DNA from: Chrysaora quinquecirrha
Taxonomy: Eukaryota > Cnidaria > Scyphozoa > Semaeostomeae > Pelagiidae
NCBI GenBank assembly: GCA_014526335.1
Contig: JACTAT010000006.1
Span: 2,698,450-2,762,449, forward strand
Direction: 5' to 3'
DNA length: 64,000 nucleotides
Under the pieces are notes generated by a model, which had not been told where the DNA came from, made no database searches, and was given only the letters and a program-made list of their open reading frames with translations. Position numbers and translations under genes: made by a program. Below, in pieces: positions 23,180-34,879 of the stretch (position 1 is its first letter; every line of letters begins with the position of its first letter).

Positions 23180-26100
23180 AACTATGGAAATAGCAGTAAC
23201 ATAAGATGGAAATATAAGAAAATATCTTGCTGATCTCTGCAGTTGTAACAAATTATGAGTATCTGCTTAGCAAGTAATATGGGAATTATGAGTATTAGCT
23301 ATTAGTATTATCATACATTTCAAAGTCTTAGCAACTGAAACTCTGTTTCCATAAATTCTGAAAAGTGGGCTGGATACTATGAAACTGTTTACTGTATATC
23401 AGCCAGCTCTATTTCGTTTTGAAGTTAATTAGGCCACTGAGCCTTTTTTAAAATTTCTGCTTGGTGAAACTTGGTATTTTTTCCTGAAAAAATGTTTGAA
23501 GTGTACAGCTGTATTTTTGCATCTTATTCACGTAATTATGAACTTTGGTTTGTGTCCTTTAAAATTCTAGGCCTAATTATTATTCAATACTCCTATATGA
23601 TACGCGCATGCACTTTAAACTTTCGATTGCAATGTGTGAAAAATTCTGCCTGTACCTTGATTGAAACTATATATAATGTGAAGCGTGAAAAAGCCTGTTG
23701 CATAAGCGCATATTAACATGTTGCATGAGGCCACACAGATCTTGTTAACCAGAAACGTTGAACAATTTAACAAATCAACAAATTCATTTTTGTTTCGTTA
23801 TCTGTGTCAAAACACATAACACAAAAAGTTGCTACATATATTTAAGATATGGTTTTGAAAGAGTGTCCATTTTCTTTGTCGTTTTGTTCTTCATGCTGAA
23901 GAATCCTCTTTGTTTTTCGTTTAAAGTTTAAAATTTTATTTTACGGAAAGCTTTCTTTCGAATTGAAGATGTTTTGTAGTAATTATATCTAAAAAAAAAA
24001 TCCATTGAGAACTGTGTTCAAATGTACCCTTGCAGTTTAACAGAGTTATCATATATGAAAAACTATTCTTGAATTCCCCAACAGTGTTGTTTTTAGTTTG
24101 AGGATCGGGCAGCTGTTTCTCTCTTTCAATGAACTACAGATCCCCTCAAATACACTCCATTCAGTACAGCGTCATTGAAATCTTTTGTGAAATCTGTATG
24201 CATAAATTGTATGTGTTTGCAAGGAACTGAGTGAATCCTGAAATACTGACCAGAATAACTGTATGTATGAATGCAAACATAACACATTTTACCTATTCAA
24301 TACTTTTACAACAGTGTAATGGACATAATTTCAATTTTGTGCAGAATGAACTTTCCATTTCCTTAGTCACTTTCAGTACCAGATCTATGTCAAGATTACC
24401 TGAATTTTTGTGCCATTTGTTAATCCTGTAATTTCTTTGTTGTTTTACACTGCTACTCTCAATATTGCATTTAGAAGATGGTAAACTGTTCAGTAGGGTT
24501 TCCTTTGAAAATATATTTCCAGAACACAATGAAATCTATCGAGCAAAATATTAGTATTTGCACTTGTGGAATAAATGGATTTGAGGATTCTGTAATAAAG
24601 TATAATTCCTGCAGCTTGACCTTAAAATATGCCAAGTTTGTTTCTAATTGTAGGGTCTTTAAAGTTTAGTTCAACTCAACATGTTCTGAAACGGATGAAT
24701 TCTTTGCCAACTTGCTTACAATATTCTTGTGCAGATCTTCAGACATCCTTAAATTTGCAGCCAAGTCCAATGTGCAACAGAGAAAACTCAATAATAACAA
24801 CAGTCTTTGAAATGATCTCACTCCTAAGTTTCATGTAAGCTCTGTCCTTTTATTTGTTTTTGAGGACGCTTGGATTTTCAATGCTCTTTTATCATTACCA
24901 CGCGATGTTATTTTATCAGTCTTGATTAGTGTCAAGAGCTTTAGCTTTTATTTTGACATTTTCCTCTGTGCTTTTGAGAGATAAAAGCTCTTTCACAGTC
25001 TTGCAACAAAAAGCGGAATATTAATATTTATTATCTATGTTAGAGATCTCTACAATTTATTTAACTAATAGACAATTTTGGAAGCAATCAACATCTCTAT
25101 TGATTTTGTTGTAGCAACGAAGTAAAGCAACTTGCATGCTTACGTCTTTTTCTGTTAGTTTTTTCATTCGGTGTGATGCTTTCAGTTTCTTATTCAGTCT
25201 TCTATGTCTTCTGGCTGTAGATAACCTCCATATGTGTTAGTAGATTCTTCTAAAACTATTGATATCTTCTTGAACATTATAAAATCCTAGTACCAACCTC
25301 TTGAGACAACAGCCAACAGTTTGGACTGTGTAAACCAATGTGTGCAGCATTCATGTATTCAATTGGCGATACGTTGTTTTCATAGTCGTTTTTGAGATGC
25401 CTCATGTAGTCTACGAGGTCTGATGTTCACACCCCCCCCCCCCCCCGTCTACAGCACTCCTTCCTGACTGTTTTGAAGAAAATTTCTTAATTGTTGAAGA
25501 ACTTAGCTGGTAGCACCACAACCCTAGCAAAGAAACTAGTTGTTCTCTTTGGTAGTGCAGAACACATGCAGTATTTTCTCAGGTCCACAGGTGACTTATC
25601 GCCTGTGAAGGGGAATATAATTGTTTTGTACAAAGTTGCATAACGATGGGCATAATATGTCAGAAAAAACTTGTCACTTCATGTTTATTCAAAATATACC
25701 TTGGTGTACTGGGGTGGCAATATATAATTTTAGTACTGAGCCTTGCTCTTCCAGCCTATCAAAATGTTAGGAAACATTTTTTTAAGGCATATTCAGAACC
25801 CTTCAATGAGCAAATAATCAAACTATACATTATTACAACACAATTTTCTTTGTAGGGAGTATCAGAGAAGGTCAGAGGCACTGAAAAGCGACCAGGCGAA
25901 CTGATAATATTTGAAAAGAAGGTACGATGGAGATATTTTTGTTAAATCTACACCAAGTACAATACCGTAATGAAGTAACAGCCATATCCTCGAACCACAT
26001 GAAGCAATGAGGTAGTTTATGCTTTTTCTATTTAAATCCATTATGGAAGATCAGACAGACAAAGGTACCGGTTGAAACTTGAGCTTTTGTTCCTTTAGCT

Positions 26101-26198
26101 TTATTTAATGTTCGCGCTCTGACGAAGTCTTATCTGTTACGAAATAAAAATTCTTCACCTGCTTCATTATAGCGCTTGACATTTCTTTTCTTCTTCAG
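23180..26198 (+). other. Three-kb AT-rich stretch without recognisable coding, copy B
   Basis: Matches 7,560-10,566. It contains a run of 15 C at 25,432-25,446. No motif-bearing frame on either strand; probably intronic. Confidence 0.5.
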
Positions 26199-26529
26199 TT
26201 CATACCAGCAAATCCCCTATGCGAGATGGTGGCAGGAGGAAATGTGCTGTAGGTTCAAAGGTAATTGCTACTAGGAGTCCTTGCAATTATATTGTATATA
26301 TCTAAGGGACGCCACAGCCTCGCTGTGTAAACTTAAGAACTCACTCCAATGTTTTATTTTCGTAGGTAGACAAACGAACCTTTTCAAGAAAGGAACCAGT
26401 TCGAGAAAAGAGCGGCAGTCACTGGAAGAGGTTTTTTGGTTCAAGAAGGCACGTCAGAATTTGAAGCGACCAGATGGAACTCCTAATTTAGAGGTTGCAC
26501 TAGTAGAGCGTCTTCTTGCTTCATATTAA
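26199..26529 (+). pseudogene. Last two exons of the plus-strand transposon gene, copy B
   Basis: Exon 26,199-26,260 (SYQQIPYARWWQEEMCCRFK) ends at a GTAATT donor in phase 1. It joins in frame to 26,366-26,529 after a TTTTCGTAG acceptor: GRQTNLFKKGTSSRKERQ, EEVFWFKKARQNLKRPDG, then EVALVERLLASY and stop. The joint protein end is basic and charged; I do not recognise the family. It stops 24 bases before the P element. It may be the 3' end of the PHD gene far upstream, since it is on the same strand with no other start in between. Confidence 0.5.
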
Positions 26530-26546
26530 TAGTAAACCTGATGATC

Positions 26547-26553
26547 ATGTCGT
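26547..26553 (+). repeat. Left target-site duplication of P element, copy B
   Basis: ATGTCGT immediately before the left terminal repeat; repeated at 31,260-31,266. Confidence 0.8.
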
Positions 26554-26668
26554 CATAGTCATAAGAGAAAACTATAGTCTGGAAGCCAAACAATAAGCTA
26601 TTGTCTTTCATTTGTGTTTGCACGTTTATGTTGAATCAAGTGACAGTGAGAGTGCAAGAAAAGTCTAA

Positions 26669-28007
26669 ATGGTCAATGGCTCCCAATGCACAGAGCAAAT
26701 ACTTTCTATCTGGCCAAAATTTGATGCGATTTTAGACCTTATGGAAGAGGATTTGTTGGAACAAGATGAAATTAGTAAAGAAGTAGATTGTGGCGTTTTG
26801 GAGGTAAATATTTTATGCTGTGTGCGCATTTTCTTCCTAGTTCCTGTTGCCAGGCCTTTTTTAGGCCAAAAATACAATTTATGCAGTCTATTCAATTAGA
26901 ATAGACTGCATATTGGTTGCATGATTTTTAAGTAACTTAAAAAATAATGATTTATTGATAGGATGAAGGAATTGAAAACAGTGTTTTTCCTTGTTTGTTG
27001 TGTAACAAAAAGTGCAAGTCAAAGCATGGCCTTTCCAGACACAATTCTGTGCAGCACAAGATTAAGAATGCTAAAAGCAAGGAACCTAAAGACGCTGAAT
27101 CAATTCTACATCCATTGCAGTTAAAACAAATGATTAATAAATCAATTGCAAAACTGATCTCTGAAAATTGTTATCCAGAGAATATTCTTAATGAGCTTGG
27201 CAGCTACACATTCAACATGGATGAAGTTTTGTATATTTATGAGCATTGCAAACCAGTCATAAATGCATATAATGGAAATGGTGAAAAATTTTTCCCAACT
27301 TTTTACAAACATGTCTTCATTAAGGAAAGAGCATTCAGGGGATTGAGCCAGCATTCTTGCTCGGTTATTGGACTAGAACTGGCAAATCTCGTTTTAGCCC
27401 ATTTAAACCAAGCCAACACTGTTGCATCACAAACTGAACAACATAATACTACAAGTTTAACAACAAAAGAGAAAGCTTGCATAGCATATCTTAGTGGATA
27501 TGTATTTGGTAAATTTTATAGGCGAATTCGAAGCTCAAAGCAATGGAACAGTGCAATGAGTCAACAAATTTATCACTCCTGAGTGCAGGTAAAGAAACTG
27601 ATGAAAGTGCCCATTTGAATGAAATCAATTCTTTAATATCAGCTAAGAACAGAGGTGGTTTGTGGATAGTGTCATCCGATGTTTATCATATGTTTGTTGT
27701 TGTCGAGGCATATTTCCGCAAAGAATCTTCCAACACCAGCAAAAAGATAAGTTGCAACAGAACTTCTTAAAACAATTACATTTTGTGTCGGTTTTCCAAA
27801 CTATGCAGTCTATCAGAGCAGAAAGTTGACAAGGAGACATCATTAAATCTGTTGGAACAATTAATTGCTTTGTATATAAGAGTAAGAATATTCTCTTATG
27901 CAAAAGACAGGATGCAAAGACATAAAATCAAATCAAAGAAGACTAAAGCAAGATCATTAAGAACAGAAATTAAGAAAAAATCTAATAGCCTTGATAAGGG
28001 AAAATAA
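26669..28007 (+). pseudogene. Second P-element gene, zinc-finger protein, copy B
   Basis: Same structure as in copy A. Exon 1 from 26,669 is frameshifted near its start (MVNGSQCTEQ...) and again shows an acidic tract. Exon 2 from about 26,962 has NKKCKSKHGLSRHN, the YTFNMDEVLYIYEHCKPVI core and SGYVFGKFYRRIRSSKQWN, so the frame stays correct a little longer than in A. It then breaks and resumes as LSAGKETDESAHLNEI and GGLWIVSSDVYHMF. It ends at 28,007. The function is unknown; finger pattern and position as in copy A. Confidence 0.6.
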
Positions 28008-28059
28008 CTAAAAAACAACAAGTCTAGTATCATCTCAATCAATCTAGTATCATCAAAAT

Positions 28060-31000
28060 CTATGGGTTTCTGTCCATGTCTACATCATTTTCCTCATCTG
28101 GTCTACAGTTACCAGCTATTGTGTAAAATATCTTTTGGTTTCTAATTGTGTTGTCATTGTAGCCAAAGTCTCTTATTGTGGGATTATCTTTTCGTCGACC
28201 CATAGATCTTTGTCTCCCAAAATAGTTCTCCAAAGGGTCTTGGCAAAACCGCTCGGTAAGCACATAGGAAACTCCATTTTGAATCAAGTACTTTGTTAGC
28301 TCTATAACAGATTGTGTTGTTATCTTTATTCCTTCATACGTCTGCCAGGAAATAAACATGTTATTTTTATCACCTTGAGAAAAATTTCCCGTTCTTGCTT
28401 CAATGGATTCTTGCCAATCACTCAAATATTTTAAAAAGGTTTCTTTCAGCCATGTGAACCTTTCATCATGCCAAGAGGAGAATGGCTTCAAAAATGGTTT
28501 TTGCTTTGTGACAAACTCTGACGAGTTTCTAACATTCAGACAATCAAAAAATGTGTCCATCATCAAGCAAAATGTTGCAGTTCTTTTTGCTTGGGTTCAG
28601 CCAAATGTTTGAAGCACCTTACCCACAGATTCACTTAAAACTTGGGCAGCCAGTCGTACATTCATGCAAGAAAATGGAGTGAGTTTAACATGATCATATG
28701 TTAGCTTTGGCAGTAGATGAAGCCCACATTCGATATCTTCATAGAAAATGTCAGAAATGTGACTCCAAAGGATAGGCATGCCATCATTCCAAAATAGCCG
28801 ACTTGATTTCTGACCACCTGACTTGTACATATAGTTTCGTGCTGTTTTGATGAGATGTGGTGGGTCAAGAAAAAAGTAAATATATCTTGGTGCCTGATCA
28901 TCTGCAAATATATTTACTGTTTTGTACACCATTTCACTTTCTTGTACTTCATCAAGCAAATAGGAATGCATCCTATAAAACCTCTGGTTGGCAGATGCAC
29001 CATCACATGTGACAGTGATTACCTTTAATTGGCATATCAACTCGAGGATGCTTACAGCTTTCCAAAATACAGGAAACAGTTGTTGAGATGTAGCACTTGT
29101 TGTTGCAAAATTAGGAAAGCTAAATTTGAAAGGGTTAACTACCCCCTTGACCAGGTACACAAGCACATGGGATGCAACTTCATTCGTTTTTTTTCAGAGT
29201 CGCCAAATTAAACTATTAAACTAAATTAAAGTATCGCCAAAGTCAACAAAACCTATTAGTTGTCCAGTGTACTTGTCCCAAACTAGGTTTTCTTGGATTT
29301 TCATTTCATCTATAAGAACCACAATATATTTTTCAATATCTGAGAAATTTTTAACTTCTGGCACAGTTCCTCAATGATTTCCTTGTTAAACCCCTGCTTC
29401 GGGCGGATGTAGTTTTTATAGCTTCTCAACGTTCTCTGACTTGGTAGAACCAAAATTCCTGATTTTGTTTTTTCATTGTATCTTAGCTTGTTATATGCTG
29501 CAGGAGATTTAGAGGCCAAGTTGAGACAAAACTTTATTACCATTGGGTGATACCTAATTCCTGATTGTGAGGACTGAAGGTATTTTTGTTGTTCCTCCCA
29601 AAAACGTTTCATGAATTGTGGTAATTTCTTTTCATCTGTATTTTGCATGATTGATACAGTATCTTTACTCAGTTCTTTGTCAATGGGTACTGAACATTTT
29701 TCAAGCTCTGCTCTTATTTCCATGACTTCCCTCTGTAAATCTTTGTTCTCCAAACGATATTTTTGGATAGCAAGGATGATTCTTTGTGAAGAAGTTTTGC
29801 TAATTGGGGCTTATGCTTTAGCTGGCAATAACATTGCATTACTCTTTCTTTTAAGACTACATAACTCCTTTCCTTCTGTATTTTTGCAATTTTCACATTT
29901 TTCTGGTTGATCAGTTAGAAGCATACATGTCTCAGCTCTACTGTATTTAGTTTGATTAGGTGGGTACATGCTATCTTCATCTGAAAAAAGCTCAGACGTC
30001 TTTGGTATGCAGTGGTGAATGATAGCTCCACTCTTTGCTGCAAACTCATTATCAATACCAGGACAAACATACCTTTTTGTCAAAGCGGCAATCAAATTTG
30101 AAACTGTGACATTACGCATTGATCTTTTATAAATAATATAAAAGTCATGATCATGTGGTAAATTTCAGCCATAAAACCACACTGTAAATGAAAGACTGTC
30201 GTCAATAAATAATTCATACTGGGGAAGAAGATACTCAGCAACATTTTTTGAAACCCTGATGAAACTTTCTACTGTGGTGTCAACTTGCCAACCATCTAGT
30301 TTTAACTTTAATGTTCTTTCAGTTAGTTCCCTGAAAGTAGAATAACATGCTGAATGTTGTAGTGTTGGGGTACTGATTTCTCTTTTTGCTGCAATTGACT
30401 TGGCTGATGACCTTGGCTCCTTACTTTGGCTGTAAATAAAACAAATCAAGCATTGACTCGTTTGGTTACTTTTTAAGTAACAGTTTGAGGATAAAATAAA
30501 GATAAGGCATGTTTGGCCAAAATACATGAAGTTTCAAAGGTTGCTGTACAGTACAGTTGAAATATTTACCTTTGGGTTATGATTGACTTCACAGGTAAAT
30601 TCAAAGAAGGAATTGCTCTTGGTTTTAAAGTCTTTCTAGCTGGATCTGTAAATAATTAAAGAAATTCATCAATTGGTTGAAAAGTACAAAACATCAACAT
30701 ATCCACAGTCTGCGCCTGCCTGTCATGAATAGAAATTCGCAGACAAGAATTCAATGTCTCAAGTCGAGAAATCAAGTGACATTTTTGCTAAAAAATATAA
30801 ACCTTGCATTGAATACGATACCAAAAGATCAATAACACTAACGGTGAACTATTTGCTCAACATCGTAATGTTTTTCGCAATTTTACACTCTGTTTTCTTC
30901 GATCTCTTTTCTCAAATTTTTGTCAACCACACGGTCTTTGGTAATAATACATATAAGTTTTTCACGCCAATTGCTGTTGAATTCGTCTTTACCAGCAGGT

Positions 31001-31078
31001 ACTTTAAATATCGCAACCCCCTTGAATTTTTCAGTCCTCAGTATAACAGTTATAAATCGAACAATTTGCTCCTGGCAT
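28060..31078 (-). pseudogene. THAP-domain P-element transposase, copy B
   Basis: The THAP exon runs from 31,078 (MPGANCSIYNCY) to 30,843. A 2-base loss gives an early stop, but its middle (VAIFKVPAGKDEFNSNWREK) is readable in one frame, unlike in A, and the splice donor has changed to GTTAGT. The core is split into at least five frames: SLSFTVWFYG, the coiled segment [44 protein letters not shown], and LTERFCQDPLENYFGRQR near the end at 28,060. More decayed than copy A and clearly inactive. Confidence 0.87.
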
Positions 31079-31259
31079 TATAAAACTAAAAAGGTGTGAT
31101 CGCTCTGCTTTTACCCATTTTGTTTCCTTCACAGCTTTGGACCTTCCGCGAAATTTCTATGCACTCTCAAGTAGCCTGGGAACTAAAAAAACCTTCACAA
31201 TAAGATAGAACAATAGATCATTGTTAGCTTTCAGACTATAGTTTTCTCTTATGACTATG

Positions 31260-31266
31260 ATGTCGT
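31260..31266 (+). repeat. Right target-site duplication of P element, copy B
   Basis: ATGTCGT immediately after the right terminal repeat. The base before the left copy and the base after this one differ, so the match is 7 rather than the 8 bp usual in the family. Confidence 0.8.
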
Positions 31267-31392
31267 TGAACACCTGCATCTGCCAGTTTCAAGTTTGAAG
31301 TTCATGCTGTGCAAGCGCTGGTTGTACGAATAGGAAATATATACATAAATAGGAAAGTAGCCTTTTTGTACGAATGGTAAATAAATCCGCTG

Positions 31393-32983
31393 TTGATGCT
31401 CATACAGTGTACCAGATGCACAAATCGTAGCAGATTGCCTAAAGTAAATGACAATCATATGTGCAGGGTCTCCTCTGTTATTACGATGTGCATTGCCAAT
31501 AGGGTAAATCCAGAAGAGGATGTATCGTATGACAATGCTTATTTCGATGAAATTTCCAGACATAGCGATGTCTATGAATCAAGTAGTAACAAAAGCAACA
31601 GTGTATCTTGCATAAGCATTGGCAGCAGTGATAATTGCTGCATTGATGAAAATGTTAACCAAAGTAGATTCTGTAATAGTTAGAATGTTAAGGATGATTG
31701 TTTTGACAGTTCTTCCTCGACAAGCAGCGGTTTCTTTGATTCATTTCCTGTGAAAAGTTCCTGCATGCAAACACAGAAAACAATTTGGATGATCTCTGGA
31801 TAGTTTCACTTCATTCTGATGAATACAACTGATTTTATCAGTGTTTGAAACTGGAGGTCTCTTGCAAAAACTGCTGTCAAGTTGTGAGGTCACAATGACA
31901 AGTTGGATTGTCATTGTATACTGCAAGTCAATCGAAAAAGCAAATGTGAGTCACAATTGTTTCAATATCTCCACTCAGTGTAGGGTCATTTTCATTTTTA
32001 TTGGCTCACATGAAGTACAAATCTTTCCTTTTTTGTTTGATCATATTTTTGTTGCGTTTTTAGCATTATAACTATATTGAAATAATTTTCCGATTTTTCT
32101 GACATCACATTGATGTGCAGCTTCTCTTCGGGCCTGTGGATTTCAAAATTTTGCTTTGGTAGAAATAAGGTAACACGTAAGCCACAGAAACTACCAAAAA
32201 ATTTCATGCAAAACTCTGGTTTGAGCGGTAGTGCTTCACAGAAATGGTGTCTGCTTCTCCCAATAATCTTTGGCCATTCGATGAATAGGGAATTTAAAAG
32301 ATGGGATATATATCTTCAGTTTAGCGAAATCAATGACGTGGTCTTTGCTTCTTGTGGTACAAAAGTTGTAGTTAAAAAACAGTTCAAAAAACAATTTGCC
32401 ATGCATTTTCCTGATATCTTCACACCAAAATGCATTTCTTGGGTTATTATCCACTAATGACTGTAGAGTATTGTTCCACTCAAAAACCTTTGCTGCATGA
32501 GATTTGAAGCGAAACATCAGTACTCTAATTTCAAACATCTTGCAAACACAAACTTCAACTTTCAAAATATCGCCAGTAGTCTTTCCAGTAGTCTTTCAAA
32601 ATATCGGCATCACATTTGATCACTGAAATACAAAAAATAACAGAAGGTAGTGGGCAATAAGATCCTTTGTCATCAAAGAACTTAAACCTGGCACTGTGAA
32701 GTACCAAGTAGATGATATCTTCATCCTGGCGGCAATTACTGAAGACACATTTCAAATATTTTTACAACTGGTACAAATAATCAAAATATGTGCAATATGG
32801 CTAATCTGTGGCCAGTTATATGCCCCAATCTATTTTGACAAGCAAGCTCATTCATTCAAAGAAGGAGACACAACAAAATGGATTGCAATGCAGCCAGGAG
32901 TGGATATATATAAAGTTGACCTATATAAAGGCACCCTTGGAGAGATGCATGTTGTACTTAAACACCCTCCTTGCTTTAATTAA
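31393..32983 (+). pseudogene. Transposon protein with MRFEAKH block, copy B
   Basis: As in copy A: an acidic, serine-rich stretch (31,393-31,683), the SGSASQKWCLLLPIIFG to HFPDIFTPK region (32,110-32,457; three codons shorter than A), a shifted MRFEAKH segment at about 32,500, and the final exon VDDIFILAAI ... VVLKHPPCFN ending at 32,983 next to AATAAA. It adjoins the right end of the P element, whose insertion separates it from the upstream plus-strand exons. Confidence 0.5.
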
Positions 32984-33084
32984 TAAAAAGAAAAATACTT
33001 CATTACTGATAAAAACAATAAGAATAAAAATTATTATGAAATGGAAATAAAAAAAACAATAAAAGACAAAAACTAGAAAAAAAT

Positions 33085-33543
33085 TTGACTGCTTTGTCTT
33101 TCATTGTTGAATAAAACTTGATAGTCTGCATTTGTCGCGATCTCCTTTGTTATCTTTCCTTGAGGGAAAGGACTCTGCTATAATATAAACACTGTAACTG
33201 ATTTATGATGCGAGCTTTTTGTAAACAGTTGCGCCACATAGTTATCGTTTTTCATATCGCTCATAAGATCATCAAGAATTATTATACAGTCGCTAGCTTC
33301 CTGCAGCTTTTTCTTGTCTAACCCAGTAATAAACTCAATATGCGAACTGCCAAATTCCGTTTTTAATTTATCAAATTCTTTAGGCTGTTCTACCCCATAA
33401 AACCATAATATCTTTTTTAAAAGCTTCCCTTTCGAATCATCCGTTAATTCTTTCCATTTCCGCAAGAACTCCACCAACCAATATGTTTTTCCACAGCCTG
33501 ACCTTCCAGTTAATAAAACCGTAAACGGATTATTCAATCTCAT
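33085..33543 (-). pseudogene. A32/FtsK-type packaging ATPase relic, copy B
   Basis: Walker A (GRSGCGKT) and Walker B (IIILDDLM) with the FTKSSHH segment, then the same in-frame stop as copy A at 33,178, after which the frame continues with PFPQGK. A 1-base loss near 33,561 removes the upstream frame seen in A. It lies next to coding-like sequence on the same strand that runs past 33,913, so copy B may preserve the neighbouring gene order of the original Polinton/adintovirus-like relic. Confidence 0.75.
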
Positions 33544-33577
33544 GTCGATTATCTCCGGTTTTCTGACAACACACTGT

Positions 33578-33785
33578 TTAACTCGGCATAATTTGCTTGT
33601 TTATTTCATGTCCTAAGCCGGACAATGTACTATTATCAAGCGGTGTTATTTCATTTCCATCATCGATAAAACCGTCGTTGTCTTCTGCTAAATAAATATC
33701 ATATTTTAAGCGTCGTGTCGGAACTTTGTACTTTTGCCTTTTAATTTGATTTTCATCGCTTGAATAAGAATCGACGTCATATTTT
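33578..33785 (-). pseudogene. Acidic open stretch upstream of the ATPase, copy B
   Basis: Identical in structure to 17,619-17,826: starts after a stop with KYDVDSYSSDENQIK, is acidic through its middle and ends at the beginning of the ATPase region. No ATG of its own. Confidence 0.35.
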
Positions 33786-33865
33786 CATTTATGCAACATC
33801 TTTTACTCTGTTTTTAGCTTTTGCTTACGATTTTTATCCGTACTTTATCGTGTGTAATTTCAATT

Positions 33866-34018
33866 TTACTTACTAACGACTTTTAGCTGTATTACTTCCA
33901 AAATTTTCCGTACATCGTCTTTGACCAATCCTACATTTTCCTCAAGATAGTCCAGAGGGTGAGTGGGGAGTATTACCACCTGAGCTGGGACTTTATGGGA
34001 TAAACATTTTCTGGGTCA
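33866..34018 (-). pseudogene. C-terminal fragment of an unknown protein crossing the copy B edge
   Basis: The minus-strand frame VPAQVVILPTHPLDYLEENV, then GLVKDD, VRKILEVIPLKVVSK and a stop at 33,866, runs straight across 33,913. Further frames up to the gap (SIHDLIEFVGQEYPLAPVAK at 34,124-34,205) look coding but are shifted. I do not recognise the family. The uninterrupted frame implies that this edge was not created by the duplication. Confidence 0.4.
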
Positions 34019-34210
34019 ATTTTTGGCGTAGATTGCAAATCTGGATGTTGATCGGTGATTCTGGGGGGCTTTTCGGGGATACAGGGGTTTTGGGAAACAT
34101 AGAGAGGGACTTATTTATTCATAATGATAGCTGTCCTTTTAGCAACAGGAGCCAGGGGGTATTCTTGGCCAACAAATTCAATCAAATCGTGGATTGATAA
34201 AGATTCTTAT

Positions 34211-34710
34211 NNNNNNNNNNNNNNNNNNNNNNNNNNNNNNNNNNNNNNNNNNNNNNNNNNNNNNNNNNNNNNNNNNNNNNNNNNNNNNNNNNNNNNNNNN
34301 NNNNNNNNNNNNNNNNNNNNNNNNNNNNNNNNNNNNNNNNNNNNNNNNNNNNNNNNNNNNNNNNNNNNNNNNNNNNNNNNNNNNNNNNNNNNNNNNNNNN
34401 NNNNNNNNNNNNNNNNNNNNNNNNNNNNNNNNNNNNNNNNNNNNNNNNNNNNNNNNNNNNNNNNNNNNNNNNNNNNNNNNNNNNNNNNNNNNNNNNNNNN
34501 NNNNNNNNNNNNNNNNNNNNNNNNNNNNNNNNNNNNNNNNNNNNNNNNNNNNNNNNNNNNNNNNNNNNNNNNNNNNNNNNNNNNNNNNNNNNNNNNNNNN
34601 NNNNNNNNNNNNNNNNNNNNNNNNNNNNNNNNNNNNNNNNNNNNNNNNNNNNNNNNNNNNNNNNNNNNNNNNNNNNNNNNNNNNNNNNNNNNNNNNNNNN
34701 NNNNNNNNNN
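34211..34710. other. Assembly gap of 500 N
   Basis: Exactly 500 undetermined bases, a conventional filler size, so the true distance is unknown. It lies just beyond the tandem duplication, a place where assembly is expected to be hard. Confidence 0.99.
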
Positions 34711-34879
34711 TTGACACGACAGTTACTAAGACGCAACGATGTAACGTCATAAGGCTGGCGCACGGCTTCCCTGAAAGTAAAATGAACAAAGATAAACAAA
34801 TATAATATAACAAATAATTATTCTCAAAGTCTTCTGATAACATACCAAAATACCTCGATGCACCTTATGGTACAAACAA

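Larger units (their letters stand above)
26554..31259. mobile_element. P element (THAP-transposase family), copy B, with target duplication
   Basis: A 4,706-bp element with CATAGTCATAAG inverted ends, flanked on both sides by ATGTCGT (26,547-26,553 and 31,260-31,266). The direct repeat matches over 7 bp; P elements usually duplicate 8. It inserted just past the stop of a plus-strand gene. Internal order matches copy A: zinc-finger gene on plus, transposase on minus, tail to tail. Confidence 0.9.
17955..33913. repeat. Copy B of the tandem unit, with 352 bp extra at left
   Basis: Copy B matches copy A from 18,307 to 33,913. Bases 17,955-18,306 continue the DIRS element (recombinase domain) and have no partner in A. 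B keeps all four segments missing in A, including a complete terminal exon and a P-element target-site duplication, so B looks closer to the ancestral state. On the right, a minus-strand reading frame crosses 33,913 without a break, so this edge looks like native sequence, whereas the A right edge looks like a new junction. Confidence 0.92.

Noticed and set aside
34124..34843. Long open frames of about 200 codons on both strands
   Set aside because: They consist mainly of the 500-N gap and carry no information.
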